Of a stretch of 64,000 bases of DNA, positions 1 through 11,085 are shown one piece after another. Where the stretch lies: positions 920,400,235-920,464,234 of the forward strand of contig CM066035.1 of assembly GCA_033557465.1 (NCBI GenBank), given 5' to 3'. The notes below the pieces were generated by a model. The model searched no databases. It was not told the origin of the DNA and was given only the letters and a program-made list of their open reading frames with translations. This stretch comes from Ichthyophis bannanicus (taxonomy: Eukaryota; Chordata; Amphibia; Gymnophiona; Ichthyophiidae). The number at the start of each line of letters is the position of its first letter. Position 1 is the stretch's first letter. Both the position numbers and the translations under genes were made by a program.

Positions 1-357
1 GGACATGCAATGAAGCTACAGGGTAAACTATTTAAGACTAATAAAAGAAAATATTTTTTTCACTCAACGTGTAATCAAACTCTGGAATTTGTTACCGGAG
101 GATGTAGTAAAGGCTGTTAGTGTAGCTGGGTTTAAAAAAGGTTTGGACAAGCTCCTGGAGGAAAGGTCCATAAACCATTATTAAGAAGGGACCCAGGATA
201 TCAATGCTTGACCCAGTACAAGCATTGTGGAACCTGTGTCTTTTGGGGAAACTGCTAGGTACGTATGACCTAGATTGGCCACTGTTGGAAACAGGATACT
301 GGGCTTGATGGACCTTGGTCTGACCCAGTATGGCATATTTTATATTCTTATGTTCTT
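1..357 (+). mobile_element. CR1 LINE, 3' end (truncated by window edge)
   Basis: This is the last part of the CR1 reverse-transcriptase ORF and its 3' UTR. It is nearly identical to 53338-53690, where the full reading frame ends in a region with the residues [14 protein letters not shown]. It closes with the CR1-type octamer tail (TTCTTATG-like) near 345-357. One extra T in the T-run near 53-60 shifts the frame. The element starts outside the window. The close match to the second copy suggests a young subfamily. Confidence 0.88.
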
Positions 358-562
358 AGATAAGTATTGCAGATATGCAGACAGCTTTTAAGGCAAGTGG
401 CTCGAAATCTGGAGATGTGGTTGGATACTGGGCTGACCTTTGGTTGAATATTGTTAAGTTTGGGCAGGGGGTGTATTACCAATTGTGGGTGATTAAGCAG
501 CTTTAGCCATTTTTAAGTATTGTGAAACTGTGTTAGGTAGGGCAGGCCTTAGCTTTAACCAA

Positions 563-778
563 GCTGGCTTATTTATTTTTTATTTAAGCTTATTTCTATA
601 CCACCTTTCTACAATTCAAAGTGGTTTACATACAAATTTGTGACAGCATGCCTGGACGATATACTGTTTATATGGAACAGGAACAGTACAAAACTGTATT
701 ACATATAACAAACAGTAGAAATAGTATTGCAAAAGCATAACTACTTAACATTTAACTATTTATAGCTAGGTTTTTGAC
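563..778 (-). repeat. L2/SINE-type 3' tail fragment
   Basis: Read on the minus strand, this ends in a 'gtggtatagaaataagc...aaataaa' tail. The same tail type (gcggtat followed by TAAA repeats) ends the L2 LINEs at 50150-50195 and 60460-60495 and the SINE at 33683-33940. No coding region is seen. It may be a 5'-truncated L2 or a SINE; the body is too short to decide. The 200 bases to its left (358-562) hold nothing I recognise. Confidence 0.6.
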
Positions 779-1331
779 TATTTACAGTTATAGTATCATA
801 GTAACATAGTAAATGACGGCAGATAAAGACCAGTATGGTCCATCTAGTCGGCCCAGTAAGATGGCAAGAGTAGGGGCACCTGCCGCTCCGTGCAGGCCAC
901 CCCTCCCCATATCTTTGTTTCAGGGTGAACCCCCCCCCCCCCAGTCTTTGTTTTAGGGGTGAACCCACCGCTCCATGTAGGACACCCCTGCATGTTGAGA
1001 AATCAGTTAGTTAAGCTTATTTTGATTTTATCCTGTTGCTGTAAAGGGATCCATTGTGTCTGTCCCATGCCATTTTGAATTCTGTCACTGTATTTGCCCC
1101 CACCACTTCCATCGGGAGGGCATTCTAAGCATCCACCACCCTTTCAATGAAAAAGTATTTCCTGACATTGCTTTTCAATTTACCCCCTTGCAGCTTCATG
1201 TTATGCCCTCTAGTTTTACAGCTTCCCCGTCTTTGGAAGAGGTTTGTTTGTTCATTCATTATTTCTCTTTAAGTAATTAAAGGTCTGAATCATATCTCCC
1301 CTGTCCCTCCTCTACTCCAGAGTGTACATAT

Positions 1332-3066
1332 TTAGGTCTTCAAATTTCTTCTCATACTGTATACCTCCTGACGCAGGCTCCAAATCATTTTGGTCACCTT
1401 CCTCTGGACAGTTTCCAGTCTTTTTATATCCTTTGCAAGATATGGTCTCCAAAACTGAACACAGTATTCCAAGTGAGGCCTCACCAGTGAATTATACAGT
1501 GGCATTAGTACCTCTTCCTTTCTGCTGGTAATTCCTCTTTGTATGCAACCCAATATCCCCCTGGCCTTTGCCACCGCCTTGTCGCACTGTTTTGCCACCT
1601 TGAGATCCGCAGAAATCATCACACCAAGGTCCTTCTCCTGGTCCGTGCACACCAATCTCTCTCCCCCTATTACGTACATTTCACCTGGATTTCTGCTTCC
1701 CAAGTGCATGACACTGCAATTCTTCGCATTAAATCTTAACTGCCAAGCATTAGACCATTCTTCCAGCTTTTGTAGATCTTTCCTCATGTTATCCACTCCC
1801 TCAGGGTAGTCCACTCTGTTGCAAATTTTTGTCTCATCTGCAAAAAGACAGACTTTTCTATGCAGTCCTTTAGCAATATCACTCACAAATACATTGAACA
1901 GTGCCAGGCCCAGGACCGAACCCCCTGGGGAAACCCGCTAATCACCCTCCTTTCATCCGAGTGAGCTCCATTTACCATCACATTCTGTCGTCTGTCTGTC
2001 AACCAATTTCTGATCCAGTTCACCACCTTGGGACCCATCCCAAAACTACTGAGTTTATTGATAAACCTCCTATGAGGAACAGTATTCTAAGGCTTTGCTG
2101 AAATCCAGGTAGATGACATCCATTGCATGCCTCTGATCTAGTTCTCTGGTCACGCAGTCTAAGAACTCAATCAGATTTGTTTGGCAAGATTGTCCTTTGG
2201 TAAAACCATGTTGCCTCGGATTATGCAACCTGTTGGTTTTGAGAAAGTCCACTTTTCACTCTTTCAGAAGCGCCTCCATTACTTTTCCCACCACCGAGGT
2301 AAGGCTCACAGGCCTGTAGTTTGTCACTTCTTCCCTGTCATCACTTTTCTGAAGAGGTACCACATCCGCCCTTCTCCAGTCCTGAGGAACTTCTCCTGTT
2401 TCCAACGATCTGTTGAAAACATCCTTTAACGGCCCTGCAAGAACCTCTCTGAGATCTTTCAGTATCCTGGGATGCATCCCATCCGGTCCCATGGCCTTGT
2501 TAACTTTCAGTTTTGCAAGTTGTTATAACATCATCTTCAGTGAATGGCGTGGTACCTACTTCATTCCCATTTTTATATTTGGGAGTCACAATGGCCCTTC
2601 TCCAAGATTTTCTTTAGTTAAAACAGAGCAGAAGTATTTGTTTAGCAATTTTGCTTTTTCAATGTCACTTTCCACAAATCCGTTCCCAGCACTTCTGAGT
2701 CCTGCAATTCCATCTCTGATTTTCCTCCTCTCCCGAATATACCTGGAAAGTTCTGTCACTACACTTCACATCTTTAGCCATTTTTTCCTCTGCCTTTGAT
2801 TTTGCTTTCCTTATTTTTCTTTTTGTCTCTTTTAGTTTGCTTCTGTATTCCTTACTGTGTTCCTCTGTTTGCAAGCTTTGAATTTTGTGAAAGCTGTGTT
2901 TTTTGACTTTATTTGAGCAGCCACTTCTTTGGAGAAATAAATAGGTTTCCTTCTCCTCTTGTTTTTATTTACTTTCCTTATATATTTATCTGTTGCCCCT
3001 TTTATTGCCACCTTTAGTTTAGCCAATTGCAATTCCACTTCCCTTATCCCCTCCCACCCTGCCAAC
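1332..3066 (-). pseudogene. CR1 ORF2 reverse transcriptase (broken)
   Basis: Fragments of a CR1 reverse transcriptase lie in several frames. In 5'-3' order they are a linker rich in Lys/Arg (3065-2665), the RT start with 'GPDGMHPRILKDL' and 'NYRPVSLTSVVGKVME' (2492-2256), a palm segment with 'VIYLDFSKALE' (2252-2070), and the region from 'LFADETKI' onward (1886-1332). The catalytic FADD motif reads as FADE, so the second Asp is lost. The thumb region 'LVRPHLEYCVQFWRPY' is clear. The pieces cover most of RT, but no frame is continuous, so this copy is dead. Confidence 0.88.
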
Positions 3067-3532
3067 TCCTCCTTCAGGTACTAGGCCATTTTACTGAAGT
3101 CAGTATTTGCGAAGTTTACAACTTTGAGCTTGCTTTGATTGGACTGCACCCTGGCTTTTATCTCAAACCACAGTGTGTGATGATCGCTGCTGCTCACAGG
3201 AGAACCCATCCAGACATTCGACACGCTCTCACCGTTGGTGAGCACTACATTCAGCTTTCCCTGGTTGGTTCCATCACCATTTGTTTAAGTGACGCATCTT
3301 GGAAAGCATCCACAATTGTTTTGCTTCTTGCCAGATTCGCAGAAGGAGTACTTCAATCCACATCGGGTAGATTAAAGTCACCCAATCTGATCACTTCCCC
3401 CTTTGTTGCTATCTTGGCAATATCTATAATCAATTCATTATCTATTTCTTTGATTTGAGTTGGAAGTCTGTAGACTACAGCAGTATGGATGACAGTGCCA
3501 TCTCCTCTTTCCAACACAATCCAGAGCACTTC

Positions 3533-3898
3533 TTATTTTCCACATGCCCCCTGCATTGCAGTAGCTTTAATATTGCTTTTGACATACAAGGCTACTCCTC
3601 CTCCTTTTCCACTTTCTTTGTCTCTTCTGAATAGATTATAGCCAGCTATGGCTATATCCCATTCATGTGATTCATTAAACCATGTTTCTGTAATGGCCAC
3701 AATGTCCAAGTCCATTTCCACCATTAGGGCTTCCAGGTCTGGAACTTTGTTGGCTAAGCTTTGAGCATTTGTGCTCATTGCTTTCCAGCATTTAACTGGC
3801 TTGCATATATTTTGCATTGATTTTGTTCTGCCCACTTCTTCCCACTTGTCGTTGATGTGTGATTTAAAAGTATGGCTGTTTCTGATGATGTTCTGCAT
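3533..3898 (-). pseudogene. CR1 ORF2 endonuclease, N-terminal part
   Basis: This is the start of the apurinic-type endonuclease. Visible motifs are NAQSL (metal-binding Asn), DIVAITETWF (catalytic Glu) and GKGGGVALYV. The protein should nick target DNA for reverse transcription. The later GDFN/SDH half lies in the degraded stretch 3100-3530, where the strand is still recognisably CR1 but not open. Confidence 0.85.
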
Positions 3899-4009
3899 TT
3901 GCCAGGAGTGACATTCTGAACTAGTCCTTCTCCATCCATCACTCCCTTTTTCTAGTTTAAATGCATATCCACATACTGCCTGAATTTTTCACTTAGGATT
4001 CTTTTCCCT

Positions 4010-4139
4010 GTGACAGAGAGATGTAGTCCATCAGCACAGTATAGTCTCTTGTTGGTCCATCTGTTTCCCCAGTCGCCAATAAATCTGAATCCTTCTCGTT
4101 CGCACCAGGACTGGAGCCATGTATTAAAGCTGTTTATGC
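4010..4139 (-). pseudogene. CR1 ORF1 esterase-domain C-terminus
   Basis: On the minus strand, 4137-4010 reads as a peptide with CEREGFRFIGDWGNRW and then LYCADGLHLSVTG. In CR1 elements ORF1 can carry an SGNH-type esterase domain, and the 'DGLHLS' Asp-x-x-His block is its last catalytic motif. Being just upstream of the endonuclease fits that role. Only the C-terminal 40 or so residues remain before the junction with the L2 fragment. Confidence 0.7.
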
Positions 4140-4822
4140 GATGCAGCCTCTCTTATGGTTTTCATAGCTGGATTGATCAACTTATGTACATATACTGGGG
4201 AATTTGTCTGCTAATGCCAATGCTCTGCAGGTAGGGTTGACCAAGAAATCATTGCAGCATATTCAGATTTTGCAAAATACGGTGACACAATTGCTTAGTG
4301 ATTTAGCACTGAGGGAACATATTTCCCTGATGCTTCAAGAGTTGCACTGGCTCCCTATTGAACAACTATGGTGGTTTAAGATGTTGACCTTGTGTTTTAA
4401 GGTACTGCATTGCTAAGGGTCCCTCTTATTTGTTTATTCACCTCATCTGAGTCTCAGGTTAGCACAAGATGTTTTATTGATGATTACCTACTACAAGAGA
4501 AGTCCAATTGGTGGGGGGGGAGGGGAGAGCTTTTCAGTAGCAGCACCAACATAGTGGAATCGGTTGCCACCACTTACACTGAAGGAAGACGACTATTTTC
4601 TAAATTAACAAAGGGTTTGTTTTAGGGACAGGTTTACAGTTAGACATTATACTGTATGGTAGTGGATTGGGGTATGGTTCGTGCCGGGGGGAGGGAGAGT
4701 GGACTGGTTATGTGGTGGCTGGGAAGGAAGGTTATTTTATTATTTATTGGTTTTATTTCTGTATATTACTTTAACTCGTAACTTGCTTTAAGCTGTGAGA
4801 TAGAAGGGATTCATAAACTGAA
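4140..4822 (+). mobile_element. L2-like LINE, 3' fragment
   Basis: A 5'-truncated LINE in forward orientation. 4204-4416 encodes the C-terminal L2 signature 'LQELHWLPIEQ' and a following 'FKMLTLCFKVLHC', matching the 'LHWLPI...FK' block in the intact L2 at 59804-60058. It continues into a decayed C-terminus with 'NIVESVATTY' and a 3' end around 4800-4822. G-runs at 4511-4522 and frameshifts mark it as old. Confidence 0.7.
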
Positions 4823-5067
4823 CTAAAAAACTCCAACACCCTGCACATACCTCCAGAGAAAGTTCAAAAAATCCTCCTGTGTGTGTGACCCAAGTGACAT
4901 GACCCGTCAGTGTCTCTCCTTTCTGTCGCCAGTAAACTACCAGTGGCCAATGAAGAGCATGTTTTAACAAGTTTGCCTTCTCTTAGAAAAGGCTCTTTAA
5001 GGTTTTACTAGGTAATTTATAGAACATAGAGGCTAGAAGGGCCTCCAAACGTGCTCACGTCTCTTAC

Positions 5068-5202
5068 CTCCAGGCGAAGTCCTATGAATGGCATATTTGT
5101 ATCACACATGGCCAACAGGTGGGCTAGTACTTTATTGAAGGCACACATTTCTCCTGAGCGTTTAGGTTTCTTAGGTTCCACGGGACCCTCGTCACCAGAC
5201 AA
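5068..5202 (-). CDS. MED14: MED14 exon (Mediator subunit 14)
   Basis: A 135-bp, 45-codon internal exon, phase 0 at both ends. The acceptor is TTCTAG just before 5202 and the donor is GAG|GTAAGA after 5068. The peptide starts LSGDEG, has a Lys/Pro-rich stretch (KKPKRSGEM), then [20 protein letters not shown] and ends IGLRLE. That last block is highly conserved in vertebrate MED14, the scaffold subunit that links the Mediator head, middle and tail and contacts RNA polymerase II in the nucleus. It is conserved, free of stops, and bounded by good splice sites in a region that otherwise is repeats. I name it from remembered family sequence, not from a search. Confidence 0.85.
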
Positions 5203-5942
5203 CTAGAATTCAAGCAAAGCATAAATTATGGAGAAGGCCCTTTTTTGTTTATGAAAGGAAGAAAGTCAATTTTCAAAATAATCAAATGCAATAAGAAGTT
5301 GGTAATGCATGATTAATGTTTTATAAATGTTGAAAACCACAAGGCCAGCCCATGGTCAAGGAGTGCAGCATGAAAGAAGCAGCAGAGCTGTTTCACTCAA
5401 ATTTACATCCGGACAGCCAGAGCTCGAGATATTGCTGCATGAACTTTAGAGGGGGGGAAACAAACAGAAGAAGCAAGACTCTCCTCAACAAAACAGAGTA
5501 GATGAAATGCTAGATATGTGTAATATAGTTTGGTATCATGTCATTTTACTGCTCTACTGACCCAAAACATTAACAATAGAGGGAGAAAACAGACCTTCCT
5601 TGTAATATGGGAAGGCAGTAAACAATGAGGTTGTAGACACTAATACTTAAGTACATCAGACAGCACCATAGTACACTAGAGGACAGAGGGCAAAGCTACA
5701 AGCAAAAGGCAAATACCTGACACATAATAAACAATGAATCACCAACCCTGGATGCTAGGAACTTGTGTGCGAAAATCTGGCAGTTACAGGGGATCTAAAA
5801 CTTACATTTTTGAAATGTCATACACTGGCCCAGTTTAAGAAATTTCAGCACCAAATACAAGTCCCAACATTTGGAAGGCTTTATATGTACATTTCTTGAT
5901 GTGTTCTATGGAGGGCTCATTTTGTACCCTCTGGGTAATAAA
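5203..5942. other. Intron sequence without recognised repeat
   Basis: AT-rich intron between the MED14 exon and DIRS A. I see no ORF of note, no RNA gene and no repeat that I can name. A G-run at 5453-5458 is the only oddity. The stretch 4823-5067 on the other side of the exon is also featureless. Confidence 0.6.
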
Positions 5943-6210
5943 GCGTAGTTAATCACCTGTAACAGGTGATCTCCGGGAACAGCAGGAATTTAGTCCTCAC
6001 ATATGGGTATCATCAGTACCGACGGAGCCTGCACGGGAACGCTCCCCAGCGTCCAATAGGAAAGCTTTTGAGAGCATCCCTCAGCACATGCGCGCTGCCT
6101 TCCCGCCTTTCCAACTGTCCCTCTTCAGTTAAGTTTGTAGCTGAGTGAAAGGATAGAGGGAGAAAGGAAAGAGACAAAGAGAGAGAGAGAGACTAAAGAG
6201 AGAGGTGGGT

Positions 6211-6309
6211 TGTGAGGACTAAATTCCTGCTGTTCCCGGAGATCACCTGTTACAGGTGAGTCACTACGCTATCTCCAGGAACAAGCAGGAATGTAGTCCT
6301 CACATATGG
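6211..6309. repeat. DIRS A internal complementary region (ICR)
   Basis: The left half (ggactaaattcctgctgttcccggagatcacctgttacagg) is the complement of the left terminus. The right half (atctccaggaacaagcaggaatgtagtcctcacatatgg) is the complement of the right terminus. The halves join at 'actacgc|tatctcc'. In DIRS elements this is taken to be the template that restores the ends and closes the circular DNA intermediate. A GA-rich spacer (about 6150-6205) precedes it. Confidence 0.9.
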
Positions 6310-6614
6310 GGGACTCCCTAGCTGAAGATGCCAGGGAGATAGCCCCAGGAAGGTGCCACCGTTGAAGGTGAGAATCCTTCCTCCCATGTTTCTCTGGCAT
6401 CCCACCAGGGTTGGTGGGCAGGAGTTGGTTTAGGTTTGAAAGAGATTTTGAAGAACAGCTCGGCCAAAGAAGGCATCCTGACGGGAGGCTTTAGCTAGGC
6501 AGTAGTGGGCTGTGAAGGTGTGTACCGAAGCTCAGGTGGCTGTTCGACAAATGTCATCGATAGACACAGAATGGAGATGAGCCATAGAAGCTGCCATCTG
6601 GGAGAAATGGGCTC

Positions 6615-7973
6615 ATAAGTTCCAAGTCTACTGTGACTTCTTTGAGGAACATTCCCATATATAGGATTTATAAACTGATCCTAGCTGAAAGCATGGAAGC
6701 TTGAAAAGTTCTGCGTCCAAAATCATCCAGAGTCCTGCATTCATGACCTGGAGGATTGGATGCATGCCTCTTTGCGCTTTTCATCCTACGCATGGCTGAT
6801 TCCACTACCATTGTATGGTGTGGCAGCTGAGGTTTCTGAAATCCAGGACATGGTGGAACTCGATACATAGCATCAAGTCTCCTAGAGTGAGGAGAAGTAG
6901 TCAGAGGTGTCTCCCACATTCTGAGCATCAAGCTATGCAGAATTTCATGGATAGGCAAAGTAGCTGCCTCCTTAGGAGCTTTAGGATATTGGAGGATTTC
7001 CAATTCCTTTGCTCTGGGTTCCTCTTCAGGAGCTACTGTGATTGAAAGACCTTTGGCTATATCACGGATGAAATCCTGAAATGACATGTCCTCTGGAGGT
7101 GACATTCTGCGTTGGGGAGAAGAGGGATCTTCTAGGAGAAACCCTCTAGTGCCAGCAGAATTTTCAGAGTCTTCAGAATTGGAGGAATCGAAGTATTCCT
7201 GACCCTGATGCTCTTGCAAAGCACAATCCCGGTACCGATCGAAGTCGGTACCGAGGTAAGTCGGTACCGAGGTGACCCGGTACCGCTTTGTCCACTTCAG
7301 CGAGAGATGGCATGGGAAGAATTCCCACCGGGGCCGGTACCGGCATCGTTGGTGTCGGTAACGGTGTGTGTACTGGCATCGGTGTCGATGTCGGCACCGG
7401 TGCCCTTGGGACCACCGGTACCGCAGCTGAAAGAAGAGCTGCGATACTGCGCTCAATAGCAAGAAACCTCTGGTCTATCGACGCTACCAATGCCTGGGTG
7501 TCAGTACCGGTAAGAACAGCCGGAACCCCTGAGCATGGCACAGGTAGTTCTTGCGAGGTTGAGGCCTCGAGAACATCCTGAAGCCCCATCGATGCTTTGG
7601 AAGCCAAAGCCTCCTGCCGGGGCTGTTTTGCTGGTGTGGTTCCCTCAAGGGCAATGCCAGTGGCCTCTCGATGCTTAGCAGGAGAGCTACCCTTTGAGGA
7701 CTGGCTTTTATGTTTAGTTACCTGAGATCCATGGGAGAAAGAAGAGGCCCTTGATGATGTGAATGCAATGGATCTGGCATCTGAAGAAAAGAGGGTACCG
7801 AGCTTTTCGGCCCAGTTCTGTCTTCCTCTTTTGGTCATCCCCATGCAGAGGAGACATTCAGTTGGAGAATGATCAGGTCCTAAACATTTTAGACATCAAT
7901 CATGGGTGTCAGTGACGGAAATGGTACCGCCACACTTAGTACATTTTTTAAAACCACTAGTTGGCTTTTCCAT
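6615..7973 (-). pseudogene. DIRS A gag-like ORF1 (broken)
   Basis: The start codon is at 7973, followed by the family N-terminus MEKPTSGFKKCTKC. The zinc-binding-like motif then breaks: the Trp of 'THEWCLKC' is a TGA stop. Downstream frames 7844-7173 and 7462-6668 hold the Val/Pro-rich variable region and the conserved core (SPPEDMSFQDFIRDIAK, MYRVPPCPGFQKPQLPHH, MRRMKSAKRHASNPPG). ORF1 is the putative nucleocapsid protein of DIRS. Compared with the intact 600-residue copy in F it is frameshifted and lacks the C-terminal Gln/Lys-rich tail. Confidence 0.88.
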
Positions 7974-8291
7974 GATTTAGGAAAAATGGGGCCTAATGCC
8001 CAAAATGGCGCCTAGCACCAAAGAGGAAAGTTTCTGAAAAGAAACAGTCTAAGTTTAAGATTTTTTTTTTTTATGAAAAGAAAAGAACCGGCGGTACCGG
8101 TAGGCGTCGAGCAGTAGGCAAACGCCACCACAAGAAAGAAATTTAAAGACGGAATTTTCTGCGGTGACAGGGAATAGATCCTGTCGGCTCCGCGGAAAAC
8201 GAAGAACTGAAGAGGGACAGTTGGAAAGGCAGCGCGCATGTGCAGACAATACCCATATGTGAGGACTACATTACTGCTTGTTCCTGGAGAT

Positions 8292-9250
8292 TGAGAGCTA
8301 CATGCTGCCTGTAAGGAAAGCGTTACACTTTTCTAACATCTACATCCTTCCTGTCCACAAGGAAGGAACGTGTAGAAAAAAATCACCATAACCAGAGCAA
8401 ATAAAGCAGGCACTTGGACAAAGTAGTTTCTCTTTTAGTGTCTGAATGAGCTGCAGCTACAAAACATACTTCCTATATTTCAAAAGGATGATGGGGGAAG
8501 GCTGTGTCACACAGAAGTATGACAGCAAAGAAAGACCATATTGGCCAACCCAGTCTGCCCTTCGATACTAACTACTAAGCTTTACAGTCCCTTTTTATCT
8601 TTTACAGATCTTCTGTGTTTGTCCTATGCTTTCTTGAATTCAGATACAGTCCTCGTCTCTACCACCTCCACTGGGAGACTATTCCACGCATCTATTTATT
8701 TATTTAGCTGGCTATATTAATATACCGCCTTTCTCCGGGTCAAAGCAGTTTACATAGAACTGAAAATGTTACTTACATTGAAACATTTGTATTAACTATT
8801 TACAGCATGCATTCAAAAGTGTGTTGGCTCTTAACTATATACAGGTTTCTTTATAAAGAACAATTGGTGACAGGTGGTTGTGCACTGATCTTCTGGTGAG
8901 GTGTTATTCACTGCAGTGAAAGTGTTTGGTAAATAGATGTGTCTCTAATTTTTTGCAGAAGGTCTTGAGGTCTGTGATGTTCCTGAGTTTCTGCTTTAAC
9001 TACTAGTCTTTCCATAAAAACATATTTCAGAAATTACTCCCGAGTCTATTCCCTTTTCACCTTCATCCTATGCCCCTTTGTTACAGAGCTTTCTTTCAAT
9101 TGAAAGAGGCTCTCTTCATGTGCATTTCATCATGGAGGTATTTATTTAACATCTCTTCTATATTGCTCTTTCATGTTATCAAATAAGTTTGCAACAAACT
9201 TAACTTTGTGAACTTACAGCGAACATAACTTGTGCATAACTGGATTCAAT
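8292..9250 (-). mobile_element. CR1 3' fragment (8515-9185) with a nested L2/SINE-tail insertion
   Basis: 8515-8690 and 9010-9185 are two parts of one CR1 3' UTR in reverse orientation (related to 779-1250: cttgaattcagatacagtc, ctccactgggagac). Between them, about 8690-9010 is a repeat whose minus-strand end is the 'gcggtatattaa...aataaataaata' tail typical of the L2/SINE families here. 8292-8514 and 9186-9250 hold nothing I recognise. Confidence 0.7.
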
Positions 9251-9652
9251 AAGGTGACATTTTACTTACCAGATAATGTCCTTTCCTTGAGTCTTGCTAA
9301 ACCAGTCCAGACAAGTGGGTTGTGTTCCTCTACCAGCAGACTGGTGGAGACAAACCACCAATGAAAAGCCCAGGTTTCAATGACATCACTTTTGTGTACC
9401 TCTATCCGCCTCAGCCACCAAAGGTCTCTTCAGTATTCATCCCAAAGCACATAGGAGAATATGGCAAGTCTCATACAACCTCAACGTCGGCAACAATGAG
9501 TAATCAAACAGTAGAGAATTATGTACAGGAAAGCATAAACAGAAGTCTGTCCGTAGAAGATGGACATGCGGAGCCATGTATATAAGTCATAGTGGACCCA
9601 AGGGTACCGCCTCAGAAAAACAAAGCAAACACAGTTCCAAGAGGTGGGCTCT

Positions 9653-9752
9653 GGACTGGTCTAGCAGGACTCAAGGGAAGAACATTGTCTAGTAAGTACA
9701 AATCTCACCTTCCATATTGCCCTGCTAGACCAGCCCAGACAAGTGGGACATA
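9653..9752. repeat. DIRS H internal complementary region
   Basis: 'tggactggtctagcaggactcaaggg...ctagtaagtac' complements the left terminus (9263-9318), and 'tattgccctgctagaccagcccagac' complements the right terminus (24511-24540). The same double complementarity is seen in the other DIRS copies, but with a wholly different terminal sequence, so H is a separate family. Confidence 0.85.
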
Positions 9753-10450
9753 CCAAAGCAACGACTCCACTGTGTGGGAAGAAGACACAGCAGCTCGCAA
9801 AACCTTAGAGCCAAAAGCCATATCTACCTGAGCAAGGACATCCAAACAGAAATGCTTAAAAAAAGTGCAAAGTGACACCCATACTGCCACCCAACAAATG
9901 TCTGCAGGACCTACAGAGCTTCGCTCCACTCACAAGGACACCTGTGCTCAGGAAAAATGGGCACGCAAACCCTCCAGAACCAGCCAGTTCCGAAACAGAT
10001 CCACTGAAGCAATGGCCTCCTTAATCCAACACCCCAGCGTCATCTTGCATGGGACAGCAAACAGCACAAAAGGATGGTCTGACTTACGAAATTCAGAATC
10101 TCCAAGAACCAGAGAAGTACCTCCGGACAGCCACAAGGTGAAGATACTTACCAATTACCCCGACACTGTTCATTAGAGAAGGAGGGCAGGCACTTCATGC
10201 AAGAAGGAAGGCACAGGCCAAAAGGAAACAACATCCTCAGAAAAAGATAGGTAAGGATTTTGGCAAGACAGAGCCGGCAGCTCAGAATCCTCCTGACGGA
10301 ACAAATAGCAACCAAGAATACGATCTTTCAGAGCAGCGTGCTTCAGTGACTCAAAGGACTCTGATATCAGGGCCTCAAGCCCCAGACACAGATCCCAGGA
10401 AGGGACCGGAGCGGAGGATGTAGATGCCAAACCCCCTGAGGAAGGCACAA
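9705..10450 (-). pseudogene. DIRS H tyrosine recombinase and linker remnant
   Basis: 9929-9705 contains 'VGPADICWVAVWVSLCTFFKHF', which aligns with the intact copies' 'DQICRAATWASVHTFTAHY' block that holds the catalytic Tyr; here the Tyr position reads Phe. 10448-10173 has 'LGLEALISESFESLKHAAL' and 'KDRILGCYLF', similar to the linker before the recombinase in F ('QPVKDILYASRKPSTRRSY'). Stops and frameshifts make it inactive. Confidence 0.6.
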
Positions 10451-11003
10451 AACATCTGGGTGTAAGGCTAGAGATTTATCAGCCAATGGACCTCTGAAAC
10501 AGGCTAAAGTTGCCACTTGAACCTTCAGGGAGCTAAGAGAAAAGATCCTTCTCCAGACTGCCCTGTAGAAAAGGCCAAGAGAGATGGCACCAAGGCCGCC
10601 TCAGAAGCCAGCTACCAGCGCTCAAGGCACCAGACAACACTTATGCCAGTTGGTAAACCTTCTCCGGGCTCCAAGAAAGCATAGTTACTTACCTGTAACA
10701 GGGTGTTCTCCAGGGACAGCAAGTATCAGTCCTCATGCCCACAGGTGGAATTCCATCACCACCGACTCATGGGTTCTCCAGTTACAAGCAGGAAGTCGGT
10801 CCTCATATATGGGTGACATCGGCACTGACAGAGCCCGCGCAGAGCATTTCCCCAGCTTTCAAAGAAAGTCTTTGGGAATGCCATCACACATGCGTGGTCC
10901 CCTTCCCGCCCAAGGGTGCCATCTTAGTCAGGTGCCATAGCTATAGCCCCTCCAAGTAAATGGCAGAAAAAAGATACCAACTCCAAGAGGAGGGAGGGAG
11001 GGT

Positions 11004-11077
11004 TGTGAGGACTGATTCCTGCTATCCCTCTATGTTTTCTCCAGGAACAAGCAGGAAGTCAGTCCTCATATATGGGA
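11004..11077. repeat. DIRS C internal complementary region (shortened)
   Basis: 'gaggactgattcctgctatccct' complements the left terminus at 10712-10734 and 'tctccaggaacaagcaggaagtcagtcctcatatatggg' complements the right termini. The part expected to complement 'gttacttacctgtaacagg' is missing, so the ICR appears to have lost about 30 bp at its centre. Confidence 0.8.
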
Positions 11078-11085
11078 CTCCCCAG

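Larger units (their letters stand above)
779..4139 (-). mobile_element. CR1 LINE, long but decayed copy
   Basis: A CR1-clade non-LTR retrotransposon in reverse orientation. From right to left it carries the ORF1 esterase C-terminus (4139-4010), the AP-type endonuclease (3898-3533), the reverse transcriptase (about 3066-1332) and a 3' UTR ending in the 'tactatgttactatg' tail near 779-815. The RT part is split by several frameshifts and stops. It belongs to a different CR1 subfamily from the copy at 50215-53690, as its RT sequence and 3' tail both differ. It is cut off at 4139, next to an L2 fragment. Confidence 0.9.
5943..8291 (-). mobile_element. DIRS element A, internally deleted (gag only)
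   Basis: A DIRS tyrosine-recombinase retrotransposon, reading right to left, about 2.35 kb against about 5.6 kb for F. The left ITR starts GCGTAGTTAATCACCTG at 5943; the right ITR ends ...TTCCTGGAGAT at 8291. The two ITRs share about 170 bp of inverted sequence. The ICR at 6211-6309 is followed by the C-terminus of the recombinase (about 6440-6600) and then directly by gag (from about 6615). The whole RT-RNase H-methylase-like core is missing. No target duplication is seen, as expected for DIRS. Confidence 0.92.

Noticed and set aside
11004..11077. CRISPR-like or regulatory dyad from the repeated 'agcaggaa-tagtcctca' words
   Set aside because: The repeated words are the DIRS ITR/ICR complementarity. 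No spacer-repeat array exists and the genome is eukaryotic.
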